From contig LOES01000173.1 of assembly GCA_001515955.1 (NCBI GenBank), forward strand, positions 1-13,099: a DNA stretch of 13,099 bases, in the 5' to 3' direction. Shown piece after piece: positions 1-6,604 of this stretch. The first letter of the stretch is position 1. The number at the start of each line of letters is the position of its first letter. A program made the position numbers and the translations under genes. Source of the stretch: Clostridia bacterium BRH_c25. Lineage in GTDB: Bacteria > Bacillota_A > Clostridia > Lutisporales > Lutisporaceae. A model generated the notes under the pieces. The model ran no database searches. It was not told where the DNA came from and saw only the letters and a program-made list of their open reading frames with translations.

Positions 1-469
1 CATCTTCGACATTTTCCAGTTCATAATGCCAGCCCTCCTGCTTCAGTATCTCAGGATATTTGTATATGTTGGGATAAAATACCGAGTCCAGATATACGTC
101 CATCAGATTCTCGAAATCCTTGTCATTTCTGCTGGCTACCGGATACATGGTCTTATCTCCGAAGGTAAAAGCATTTAGAAAGGTATTCAATGAGCCCTTC
201 ACAAGCTCTACGAAGGGTTCTTTCGTCGGAAACTTCCTGGAGCCGCAAAGCACTGAATGCTCTAATATATGAGGCAGCCCTGCGCTGTCCTTGGGAGGTG
301 TCCTGAAGGTAATAGAGAACACCTTGTTGTCCTCTTCATTCTCCATGTAAAAGAGTCTGGCTCCACTTTTCTCATGCTGAAAAAGCCACACTGTGGAGTT
401 CGTCTCTTTGACATTCTTTTCTTCAATCAAACGGAAACCGTGATATTTGTCGCCTATTTTAAATTGCAT
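1..469 (-). CDS. M16C-family zinc metalloprotease (PreP/insulinase-like), N-terminal part only
   Basis: This is the first 156 codons of a gene that continues past the left edge. Reading back from ATG at 469-467, the frame is open to position 1. The translation begins MQFKIGDKYHGFRLIEEKNV and carries the inverted zinc-protease motif HILEH at residues 67-71 (H67 and H71 zinc ligands, E70 the general base), followed by LCGSRKFPTKEPF and NTFLNAFTFGDKTMYP, which are typical of the PreP/Cym1/falcilysin group. The third zinc ligand of the family, in a NEMKG-like segment roughly 95 residues after the HxxEH motif, would lie outside the window. Full-length members are close to 970 residues and form a clamshell chamber that degrades peptides. 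GGAGGG at 484-479, nine bases from the ATG, supports the start. No signal peptide is visible, so a cytoplasmic peptide-clearing role is inferred. Confidence 0.93.
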   Translation of the reverse strand, partial: MQFKIGDKYHGFRLIEEKNVKETNSTVWLFQHEKSGARLFYMENEEDNKVFSITFRTPPKDSAGLPHILEHSVLCGSRKFPTKEPFVELVKGSLNTFLNAFTFGDKTMYPVASRNDKDFENLMDVYLDSVFYPNIYKYPEILKQEGWHYELENVED

Positions 470-506
470 TCCTTACAACCCTCCAAATGAAATATATTAC
501 AAGACA

Positions 507-536
507 ATTATAATATATATTTGCCATATTTTACAA
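507..536 (-). promoter_or_regulatory. Candidate sigma-A promoter of the M16C protease gene
   Basis: On the minus strand TTGTAA (536-531) and TATAAT (512-507) are separated by 18 bases. The predicted transcript would start near position 500, leaving a leader of about 30 bases with the GGAGGG ribosome binding site. The -10 box is a perfect consensus and the -35 box matches at four of six positions. The DNA is AT-rich, so chance matches are possible. No intrinsic terminator is seen between this point and the upstream oxidoreductase gene, so read-through may also occur. Confidence 0.55.
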
Positions 537-546
537 ATTATTTATC

Positions 547-2370
547 CTACCTTACATACAAATGGGTCCTGCGTGCCCAGGAGGTTCTTCTCCACCAGTG
601 CTTGAGCCATGGTATCACATAGTAATCCAGGCCGAAGGCTCTGCCTGCCCCTCCGAACATAGCAATGCCAACGAATATATGCCATAATATTTCAGTGCCC
701 GCCATGGCTGACAGTATAAAGTTGAAGCAAAGAAATATAGATCCCAAAGAAGCAAGTATAGTGAACAAGCCCGCTATAAGCGCGAGCCCTATAGCTACCT
801 CAATGAGCACAACCGAAAGCTGGAACAGATAAGCATTGGGCTCAATAAAGGTCCTGGTGAACCATTGATATATCTGCGGCGGCTGCTTCAATATAGGCTC
901 CGGCCAATACTGGGTAACCTGAGTTGCATTAGTTACGGCATCGGTAGACTCCAGTGGCACATCCCCAGGCTTGGGCATTGTCACAATGAAGTTCTTACCC
1001 GGGTCAAGCCAGCCTTCATTTACCTTCTTAACTCCTTCAATAAGCCATATGACGCCAAGATATACCCTGAGTATAGCCAGCCAGAATGTAGGAGCCTTGG
1101 CGGACAAATGCCCTCCCAGGATAGATCTGCGCTCCTTCACATGCATGAACTCATGCATGATATAAGCCCATATTCTGGCAAAGCCTCCCACTCCGTATTG
1201 ATAGTGGATATTTACCATATGCTTCAGTGCCATAGCCATGAATCCGGACATGGAGGTTCCTCCTATGTCGGCTACTGCGTAGCGGCCGCCTATGGATACC
1301 ATAAACCCGTGATAGTTGGATTTGAAGGCTTTCTTCTCACTTTTACCTATGTCTGCAAGTATGTTATGTACTGCTGTCTCTGCTGTCTGCAATGCAGCTT
1401 CAACAATCTGGGGTATGGGTTTCTTCCCCCCTTTGCCGTCTGGCTCCTCGTAGAATGCATTGTCACCAACAGCAAATACATTGGGGTACTCTACCGACTG
1501 CATGTATTCATCGACCTGTATTCTGCCCCTGCCTCCATGAGTAAGCTCTGTTTTGGCAGCAAAATCGCTTCCCTGCACACCACAGGTCCAGATAAGTGTA
1601 CTTGTGGGTATCTCTCTTCCATTTTTCAATACTATGGATTCTTTTTTCACCTCTGTAATGGGGGCATCTGTCATAATTTCGACACCATGTTTATTTAAAT
1701 ATCTCTCCGACTTTTTTATGAGTCCTTCATTCAGTATTGGAAGTATGCTGCACATAGCCTCTACAACTATCAGACTCACCTCCCGGCTGTCAACTTCATA
1801 ATCCCTGCACAGCTGTCTCTTCCACTCCAGAAGTTCACCCATTGTCTCTATCCCTGTGAAGCCTGCACCTGCTACTACAAAAGTAAGCATAGCCCTTCTT
1901 TTATTATGGTCCTTTTCTGCTCTGGACTTGTCAAACATATCCTTCACATGCTCTCTGATCCTTATAGCATCCTCAAAGGACCATAGAGAGAAGCCATTTT
2001 CCTTTACTCCGGGAATTCCGAAAAAGGCAGGCTCCGCTCCGGTGCCTATTATCAGGTAGTCATATTCATAACCTTCAGAATCAGCCTGCAGCTTCTGTCC
2101 TTTAAAATCTATTGCTTTAATTTCCTCTGTAACTACCTGGACTCCTGATGCGCTGAATATCTCCCTCAGGTCTATCTGTACCGATTCGGCATCCACTCTG
2201 TTTCCTGCCACTTCATGCAGCTCTGTCATCAATGTGTGATACGGCTTTTTATCCACCAGCAGCACATTTATATTTTTCCCTTTTCTCGCTGCCCTGCCTA
2301 AAAGCTTCGCAGCATGCACACCACCGTACCCTGCGCCAAGTATTGCTACCTTCTTTGTAGATTTTCCCAT
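547..2370 (-). CDS. NDH-2-type FAD/NAD(P)H oxidoreductase fused to a C-terminal DoxX-like membrane domain
   Basis: The N-terminal part, about 400 residues, is a two-dinucleotide-binding-domain flavoprotein. It has the FAD motif GAGYGG at 12-17, a second nucleotide (NADH) motif GAGFTG at 168-173 and the FAD-contacting VGDN at 301-304. These are hallmarks of type II NADH:quinone dehydrogenases, which transfer electrons from NADH to quinone at the membrane without pumping protons. NDH-2 usually ends near 400-440 residues. Here the chain continues to 607, with hydrophobic segments near 428-446, 516-540, 541-558 and 563-576 and a roughly 70-residue polar loop after the first, resembling DoxX/DoxD-family proteins. 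The natural fusion suggests that the DoxX part anchors the enzyme or handles quinone; this is inferred. The start is uncertain: GTG at 2385 has AGGA only one base away, whereas ATG at 2370 has AGAGGAAGTGA somewhat far upstream. ATG was chosen; the alternative adds five residues. No clear promoter was found upstream. Confidence 0.88.
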   Translation of the reverse strand: MGKSTKKVAILGAGYGGVHAAKLLGRAARKGKNINVLLVDKKPYHTLMTELHEVAGNRVDAESVQIDLREIFSASGVQVVTEEIKAIDFKGQKLQADSEGYEYDYLIIGTGAEPAFFGIPGVKENGFSLWSFEDAIRIREHVKDMFDKSRAEKDHNKRRAMLTFVVAGAGFTGIETMGELLEWKRQLCRDYEVDSREVSLIVVEAMCSILPILNEGLIKKSERYLNKHGVEIMTDAPITEVKKESIVLKNGREIPTSTLIWTCGVQGSDFAAKTELTHGGRGRIQVDEYMQSVEYPNVFAVGDNAFYEEPDGKGGKKPIPQIVEAALQTAETAVHNILADIGKSEKKAFKSNYHGFMVSIGGRYAVADIGGTSMSGFMAMALKHMVNIHYQYGVGGFARIWAYIMHEFMHVKERRSILGGHLSAKAPTFWLAILRVYLGVIWLIEGVKKVNEGWLDPGKNFIVTMPKPGDVPLESTDAVTNATQVTQYWPEPILKQPPQIYQWFTRTFIEPNAYLFQLSVVLIEVAIGLALIAGLFTILASLGSIFLCFNFILSAMAGTEILWHIFVGIAMFGGAGRAFGLDYYVIPWLKHWWRRTSWARRTHLYVR

Positions 2371-2461
2371 ATTATCAGATTTCACTTCCTCTAATATTCA
2401 AATATGATAAATGCAACTATAAGGAGTATTCCACAAATGTCTTTCCAATATGAATTCAGTC

Positions 2462-2505
2462 AAAAAATGAAGATAGGACATATCAAATATGTCCTATCGC
2501 TTCAT
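2462..2505 (-). terminator. Intrinsic terminator downstream of the M28 peptidase gene
   Basis: GATAGGACATAT (2472-2483) and ATATGTCCTATC (2487-2498) are perfect 12-bp inverted arms around a 3-base loop. The stem is extended by ATGAA (2467-2471) pairing with TTCAT (2501-2505) across a two-base bulge. Read on the minus strand the hairpin runs straight into six T residues, which fits a Rho-independent terminator about 105 bases after the M28 stop codon. The core of the arms also resembles the palindrome at 5997-6010; see the findings. Confidence 0.72.
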
Positions 2506-2610
2506 GCTTTGTATCCCATAGATAATAATAAAGCGGTGTTAACTCTGTAAAACCTGTTTTGATTTCTTATACGTTTTTTCTTTATAAGTTAATAATCCAA
2601 TTAGCTTTTG

Positions 2611-4002
2611 TCAATTGTAAGCATTTTTATCGATATAGTACAGTACCAGCTTCACTACCTCTTCAAGCCTCACTTTGTCAACATCTTCCGATGTATCTTC
2701 GGGACTATGGTAGCCATTATTGAAATCTTCATTTATCAACATAACTGAATTGAGCCCTCTGTACGCAAAGCTCTCATGGTCGCTTCCATACCCTATTTCT
2801 TTTACAGCATCTATTCCAAGCTTCTTGCATAAACCATGCATAAGATTACGTAAGTTCAGATCACGCCCTCCAACCCCTTTAATCATTAAGGGCAGCTTTT
2901 CGCTGGAACCCACCATATCCATACATATCATAACCGAATTATCTATAGGATAAATCGGATGCTCTGCATAATACTCCGAGCCTAGAAGGCCCCCTTCTTC
3001 TCCATTAAAAGCTATGAACAATACCGGTTTGCTTGGAGCAGTTTTGTTCTCCTTCAATACCCTTGCGATTTCCAGCATGGCAGCTACTCCGGAAGCATTA
3101 TCAAGTCCTCCCGGGTTGAAGCTTCCATCCATGTTCTGCCCTACATGATCAAAATGTGCTCCTATAATAATATACTGATCCTTGAGCTTTTCATCTGTTC
3201 CAGGCAGCAAGCCTACCACATTGGGTACCTTTTTATTGTCCTCTCTCATGAAGCTGCAGTGAAAGCTTGCCTTCCGGCCTTTTCCATAAGCTGAAACAAG
3301 CTCTGCAAAAGTATCGTTATCAACATCTATGAAAGGATAGTGCTCCCCCTCAAGCCATGATCCGAGCATTGGAGTTACAGCAAGTGCATCACGTCCTCCC
3401 AGCGCTCCTGCAGCCCCGCTGCTGTTCAACAATTCTAAAATTTCATTCAATGTTCTATTAAATCTGAGTTCCCATGAGATCAGAAGCAGTTTTCCTCTTA
3501 TCTCCTGATTTTCAGCATTAATCTCTTTCAAATCCTCTATCAGGTATAGGGGAGCATCTATATTAATATCATAAGTTTTACTTGACAGCGATCTAATAAC
3601 AAAGTTATCTACATATTTGAATTCCTTCGATGTCTTATCCCCATCACTGCTAATTGAAAGCTTGGGTAGATCCTTCAGAGTGATTACTGTCTGAGGATAC
3701 CGCTGCATGTAATTATCCAGACCTTCAGGGTTTATGAGATCTATTTTCTTAAATAGCCCGGCAATATACAGAGCTGCAGCTTCATTGCCTTTTGTTCCTG
3801 CCATGCGTCCTGCATACTTCTCGGAGGAAAGCTCTTGAACTATTCCAATAAGGCTCTCCTCATCGATAAGCTTCTCATCTGCATTTGCGATAACAGACCT
3901 CTTTGCTGATACATCTGAGTAAGATGAGCAACCGGATAAGGTAGAAGTAATGAATAAAATACAAATGAGAAGACTAAACACTCTTTTGCTTTTAATCAAC
4001 AT
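2611..4002 (-). CDS. Secreted M28-family zinc aminopeptidase, lipoprotein
   Basis: This 463-residue protein begins with a basic, hydrophobic signal ending in the lipobox LSGC, so Cys25 should be lipidated and the enzyme tethered to the outer face of the membrane. The C-terminal half is an M28 peptidase with co-catalytic zinc ligands in the family order: H283 in GAHFDHVG, D301 in GGLDNASG, E336 in FNGEEGG, D362 in CMDMVG and H432 in YHSPED. D285 and E335 are the expected catalytic acid and base. Residues about 145-250 sit between the N-terminal segment and the catalytic core, where many M28 enzymes carry a PA-type insert. All catalytic residues are present, so it should release amino acids or process peptides outside the cell; the substrate is not evident. 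ATG at 4002 is preceded by AGGTGGGGTGA. A TATAAT box at 4067-4062 lies upstream without a convincing -35 box. It is transcribed alone. Confidence 0.93.
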   Translation of the reverse strand: MLIKSKRVFSLLICILFITSTLSGCSSYSDVSAKRSVIANADEKLIDEESLIGIVQELSSEKYAGRMAGTKGNEAAALYIAGLFKKIDLINPEGLDNYMQRYPQTVITLKDLPKLSISSDGDKTSKEFKYVDNFVIRSLSSKTYDINIDAPLYLIEDLKEINAENQEIRGKLLLISWELRFNRTLNEILELLNSSGAAGALGGRDALAVTPMLGSWLEGEHYPFIDVDNDTFAELVSAYGKGRKASFHCSFMREDNKKVPNVVGLLPGTDEKLKDQYIIIGAHFDHVGQNMDGSFNPGGLDNASGVAAMLEIARVLKENKTAPSKPVLFIAFNGEEGGLLGSEYYAEHPIYPIDNSVMICMDMVGSSEKLPLMIKGVGGRDLNLRNLMHGLCKKLGIDAVKEIGYGSDHESFAYRGLNSVMLINEDFNNGYHSPEDTSEDVDKVRLEEVVKLVLYYIDKNAYN

Positions 4003-4067
4003 GATTCACCCCACCTAAACAAATTTATATTTTTTACATATAATGATAATACTACTAAATTATTATA

Positions 4068-4114
4068 TTTTTTCATGAATTGTTTGAATTTTCCGTGAAA
4101 TATTTATGAAAAAA
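4068..4114. repeat. AT-rich imperfect inverted repeat between the DegV and M28 genes
   Basis: TTTTTTCATGAAT (4068-4080) and ATTTATGAAAAAA (4102-4114) are inverted copies matching at 12 of 13 positions around a 21-base spacer. The repeat lies just upstream of the M28 gene's likely promoter, and its right arm overlaps the T tract of the DegV terminator. It may be an operator or may be chance in very AT-rich DNA. Confidence 0.35.
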
Positions 4115-4153
4115 AAGAAACAAACAATTCAATATGCAAACTGCTTGTTTCTT
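4109..4153 (-). terminator. Intrinsic terminator of the DegV-family gene
   Basis: On the minus strand AAGAAACAAGCA (4153-4142) pairs with TGTTTGTTTCTT (4126-4115), giving a 12-bp RNA stem with one G-U pair and a 15-base loop, followed by six further T residues (4114-4109). It begins 30 bases after the DegV stop codon, as expected for a Rho-independent terminator. Confidence 0.75.
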
Positions 4154-4182
4154 GTAACTATTTAAATGCTACATTAATAATA

Positions 4183-5049
4183 TTATCTCTTGCTCCCCAA
4201 AAAGAAAAGCGCTACTACCCCCGGACCTGCATGGGAGCCTATAACCGGTCCTACATTATTTATTATTATGTCCTTTACCTTATACTCTTTAAGAATCATT
4301 TCCTTCAGGTATTCCGCATCTTCTATACAGTCCCCGTGACTTATGGCAATCACCTGTTCCTCAGGGGACTCAATATTCTCCTGAAGCATTCCCAAAAGTG
4401 TTTTTATTGATTTTTTCCTTCCCTTAACCTTGGATACCGGTATCAGTTTCCCCTCATTATCAACCTGAAGAATAGGCTTAATGTCAAGAAGCGTACCAAC
4501 AAGAGCAGCTGTCCCGGATAGCCTTCCTCCCCTTTTCAGGTGTCCCAGGTCATCTACAGTAAACCAATGATTCATTCTAAGCTTGTTTGTTTCAATCCAG
4601 CTTACCACCTCGTCCTTGGAAGCTCCTGCTTTGAGCATTTCATTCGCATGATATGCCAAGAGCCCTTCTCCCAAAGATGCGCTCCTACTGTCAATGACTG
4701 TAATGTCAGCATTCTCAATCTCTTCACAGACCATATCCTTTGCAAGCAATGCGCTGTTAAGGCTTCCACTTAAAGCGGAGGAAAATCCCAGATATATAAT
4801 CGGTTTCCCCTCTGCTGCATACTTTTTGAAGACTTCTGTATAGACGTATACATTAACCTGCGAGGTAGAAGGCATTTCACCATTTCTCACTGCAGTATAA
4901 AATTCTTCGTAACTGAGAGTTTTACCAAAGTCATCCTTGTACTCCTGCCCCCTGAAGTTGCATACCAAACTCACAAAAGGTATTTCATTCTCCTCTACGT
5001 AACTGCGTGGAAGGTCCGTGCAGCAATCAATCAAAAGCACAGTATCCAT
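4183..5049 (-). CDS. DegV-family (FakB-like) fatty-acid-binding protein
   Basis: The 288-residue product matches the DegV fold along its whole length. It starts with VLLIDCCTDLP (residues 4-14), has the TSQ motif at 62-64 after GEMPS, SSALSGSLNSA at 90-100, VIDSRSASLGEGLL at 118-131, KRGGRLSGTAALVG at 172-185 and the C-terminal GPVIGSHAGPG at 267-277. DegV proteins hold a long-chain fatty acid in a buried pocket. The FakB members present it to the kinase FakA for phosphorylation, feeding exogenous fatty acids into phospholipid synthesis. No fakA-like DAK-domain gene is in the window, so the partner would be elsewhere and the ligand is unknown. The protein is soluble, with no signal peptide. 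ATG at 5049 has a strong AAAGGTGGAG site. It is a single-gene unit with its own promoter and terminator. Confidence 0.93.
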   Translation of the reverse strand: MDTVLLIDCCTDLPRSYVEENEIPFVSLVCNFRGQEYKDDFGKTLSYEEFYTAVRNGEMPSTSQVNVYVYTEVFKKYAAEGKPIIYLGFSSALSGSLNSALLAKDMVCEEIENADITVIDSRSASLGEGLLAYHANEMLKAGASKDEVVSWIETNKLRMNHWFTVDDLGHLKRGGRLSGTAALVGTLLDIKPILQVDNEGKLIPVSKVKGRKKSIKTLLGMLQENIESPEEQVIAISHGDCIEDAEYLKEMILKEYKVKDIIINNVGPVIGSHAGPGVVALFFLGSKR

Positions 5050-5083
5050 AATGCTTCTCCACCTTTCTGCATATTATAATACT

Positions 5084-5112
5084 ATAGTAACCATTTTCCA
5101 GGAATAAATCAA
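5084..5112 (-). promoter_or_regulatory. Candidate sigma-A promoter of the DegV-family gene
   Basis: TTGATT (5112-5107) and TACTAT (5089-5084) stand 17 bases apart on the minus strand. The predicted start near 5077 leaves about 28 bases of leader holding AAAGGTGGAG. A TATAAT a few bases downstream is an alternative -10 box, but without a comparable -35 box. Confidence 0.6.
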
Positions 5113-5116
5113 TGTG

Positions 5117-5151
5117 AAAAAACAACAAACTACCCGATTGAATACAGGTAG
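5117..5151 (-). terminator. Intrinsic terminator of the Crp/Fnr-family regulator transcript
   Basis: On the minus strand CTACCTG (5151-5145) pairs with CGGGTAG (5136-5130), a 7-bp stem with one U-G pair and an 8-base loop, followed by TTTGTTGTTTTTT (5129-5117). It lies about 100 bases after the regulator's stop codon and just before the DegV promoter, so it separates the two units. Confidence 0.6.
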
Positions 5152-5183
5152 CCGGTAAAGCCCTTTGAAAATTTTGGGGGTAT

Positions 5184-5209
5184 GTGCCGGGAGTGAGCAG
5201 TCCCGGCAC
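5184..5209. other. GC-rich perfect stem-loop of unknown role in the regulator's 3' region
   Basis: GTGCCGGGA (5184-5192) and TCCCGGCAC (5201-5209) form a perfect 9-bp stem with an 8-base loop. It is conspicuously GC-rich for this intergenic DNA. On the minus strand it starts 41 bases after the regulator's stop codon and is not followed by a T tract, so alone it is not a standard terminator. It could stabilise the 3' end of the mRNA or assist the weaker terminator at 5117-5151. Confidence 0.55.
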
Positions 5210-5250
5210 CGATGATGTTTTAGGTTTTTCTTTATAAAAAATGCTCATAA

Positions 5251-5949
5251 TTACTCGTACAAAAGTCCACCTGACAGCTCCTTCAATGCTGCATAATCCA
5301 GCACTGAAATATTGCCGTTCTTTTTGTCCACTATCCCTTTATCCGCCAGCTCTCTTATGACCCTGTTCAGGTGCCTGTAGCTGGTGCCTAGAAGCGTCGC
5401 CATCTCTGTCATGCTTGTGGTCTTGATCTCATTTATATCCTTTGAGTTGGCTTCCTCGCTTGAGATGGATATTATATAGCTGGCAAACCTCTTTTCAAGG
5501 GAATAAAGAAGATTTATCGAGGTACTGTTGGATATTGTATATAGCTTATATCCCAGACTTCTTATTACAAAGCTGAGAAAAACAGGATCATCTGCTGCAT
5601 GCTTGCGTATGTCATCCACCTTTATCCCAATAAGGTGAGACTCATTCAGAGAGTCAACATTGCATTTTATTTTGTAGCCTGACATAAACTCAACGTCGCC
5701 TAGTAGACTCAAAGGCTTGTTGAATCTGAGAAGAAGTGATTTGCCATTTTCCATCAAGGTATATACCTTGAGCTTGCCCTTTACATTGATATAAAAGTAA
5801 TCCAGCTCATCTCCGGTATTGCATATGCATTCTCCCCTCTCGAAGCTCATAAGGCTCATAAATGGCCTCATATCCTTCTGAAACAGCGAGTCCAGAGCGA
5901 ACTCCCTGATATAAACCTCGAGGAGATTCCTGTCATTGATCCTTTTCAT
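5251..5949 (-). CDS. Crp/Fnr-superfamily transcription regulator, YeiL-like
   Basis: The 232-residue product has a cyclic-nucleotide-binding-type beta barrel at about 22-115 (for example RGECICNTGDELDYFYINVKGK), a long dimerisation helix near 125-160 and a C-terminal winged helix with its helix-turn-helix at about 178-207. The recognition helix reads GTSYRHLNRVIREL. Aligned by eye with E. coli Crp, the DNA-reading Arg180 and Glu181 become Tyr and Arg, while Arg185 is kept, so a TGTGA half-site is not expected. There are only scattered cysteines (41, 43, 96), not the four-Cys cluster of Fnr, and the effector is unknown. The SYRHL helix and overall layout recall YeiL. The frame extends 36 codons upstream, but ATG at 5949 is preferred: GGGGGA lies ten bases before it, the homologous domain begins there, and the longer form would run across the promoter and palindrome. 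Confidence 0.85.
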   Translation of the reverse strand: MKRINDRNLLEVYIREFALDSLFQKDMRPFMSLMSFERGECICNTGDELDYFYINVKGKLKVYTLMENGKSLLLRFNKPLSLLGDVEFMSGYKIKCNVDSLNESHLIGIKVDDIRKHAADDPVFLSFVIRSLGYKLYTISNSTSINLLYSLEKRFASYIISISSEEANSKDINEIKTTSMTEMATLLGTSYRHLNRVIRELADKGIVDKKNGNISVLDYAALKELSGGLLYE

Positions 5950-5967
5950 GTGCTTTCCCCCATTTTT

Positions 5968-6014
5968 ATAATATAGTAAAATAGTATCACATAAAAAGGA
6001 CATATGTCCTATTT
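5968..6014 (-). promoter_or_regulatory. Regulator promoter with perfect palindrome AGGACATATGTCCT (5997-6010)
   Basis: A perfect 14-bp palindrome lies at 5997-6010; outward matches continue after one mismatch on each side (AAA/TTT). About 25 bases further along the minus strand are overlapping -10-like boxes TATATT (5975-5970) and TATTAT (5973-5968) with no good -35 box. The palindrome centre would then sit roughly 40-43 bases before transcription start, which is where class II Crp/Fnr activators bind. Autoregulation by the adjacent Crp/Fnr-like protein is therefore a reasonable inference. The site sits between the sigma-factor stop codon and the regulator start. Confidence 0.5.
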
Positions 6015-6028
6015 TTAAAAAATTTTTA

Positions 6029-6574
6029 TCATATTTCCAAGACTTCACCTTCCGCATACTCTTTTTGAAACTGCTGCCGTGCTCTATGGATCAAGGTTTT
6101 AACCGTAGCTTCGTTCAGTTTCAGTAGAGAGGCAATCTCCCTGTAGGATAAATTCTTATAATCTCTCAGAAGAAGTGCCCTCTGGTATTTCCTGCTGATT
6201 CTCAAGAGGGCCTCCTTTATTTTATCTTGCTTTTCTCTGTTCAGAAAATGATATTCAGGGCTATTGCCCTCAGTATCATAGTAATTGATATTGTCGATCA
6301 GTTCGAAGCTGACTCTATTCTTTCTGAGATAATCCACACAGGTATTGTGAGCTATCCTATAAATCCAGGGCGAGAGCTTTTTCTCTTCATCTGCATCCTT
6401 TAACCCGGCGAGAACCTTAATCAGTGTTTCCTGGGTCAGATCGTCCGCCAGAGCCTTATCGTTTACCAGCTTGTTTATGTAGTAATATACCGGCTTATAA
6501 TAACTGATATAAATCACATCAAAAGCATCTGTATCACCATTTTTAAAATGCCTGACTAATTCTGTCTCGTGCAT
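6029..6574 (-). CDS. ECF-type sigma-70 family RNA polymerase sigma factor
   Basis: The 181-residue protein has only the two domains of ECF sigma factors. Sigma region 2 spans about 9-85, with the core-binding ADDLTQETLIKVLAGL at 43-58 and the -10-reading SPWIYRIAHNTCVDYLRKNR at 68-87. Region 4 spans about 118-170, with the helix-turn-helix LSYREIASLLKLNEATVKTL reading the -35 element. It should redirect RNA polymerase to a small regulon. It follows the exporter permease by 30 bases with no terminator between, so it is probably co-transcribed. The next gene is not an anti-sigma factor: there is no membrane-spanning or zinc-binding anti-sigma protein nearby. ATG at 6574 is preceded by GGAGGTGA. 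The target promoters cannot be told from this window. Confidence 0.92.
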   Translation of the reverse strand: MHETELVRHFKNGDTDAFDVIYISYYKPVYYYINKLVNDKALADDLTQETLIKVLAGLKDADEEKKLSPWIYRIAHNTCVDYLRKNRVSFELIDNINYYDTEGNSPEYHFLNREKQDKIKEALLRISRKYQRALLLRDYKNLSYREIASLLKLNEATVKTLIHRARQQFQKEYAEGEVLEI

Positions 6575-6604
6575 TACTTAATCACCTCCATCATCCTTTA
6601 AAGC

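Noticed and set aside
865..1698. Long open frame on the plus strand opposite the NDH-2-DoxX gene (277 codons)
   Set aside because: It is fully antisense to a gene with clear FAD and NADH motifs, its translation is rich in Cys, Tyr and His with no recognisable domain, and it has no convincing ribosome binding site.
5027..5248. Minus-strand 73-codon frame between the Crp/Fnr-like and DegV genes
   Set aside because: It spans the GC-rich stem-loop, the terminator and the DegV promoter, and overlaps the start of the DegV gene in another frame; no domain is seen.
5050..5250. Possible riboswitch in the DegV leader
   Set aside because: The two hairpins lie upstream of the predicted DegV promoter, and no conserved riboswitch core could be recognised; a terminator plus a stem-loop explains them better.
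5950..6057. 36-codon N-terminal extension of the Crp/Fnr-like regulator
   Set aside because: It crosses the palindrome and promoter and the end of the sigma-factor gene, lies outside the family domain, and a well-placed GGGGGA site precedes the internal ATG at 5949.
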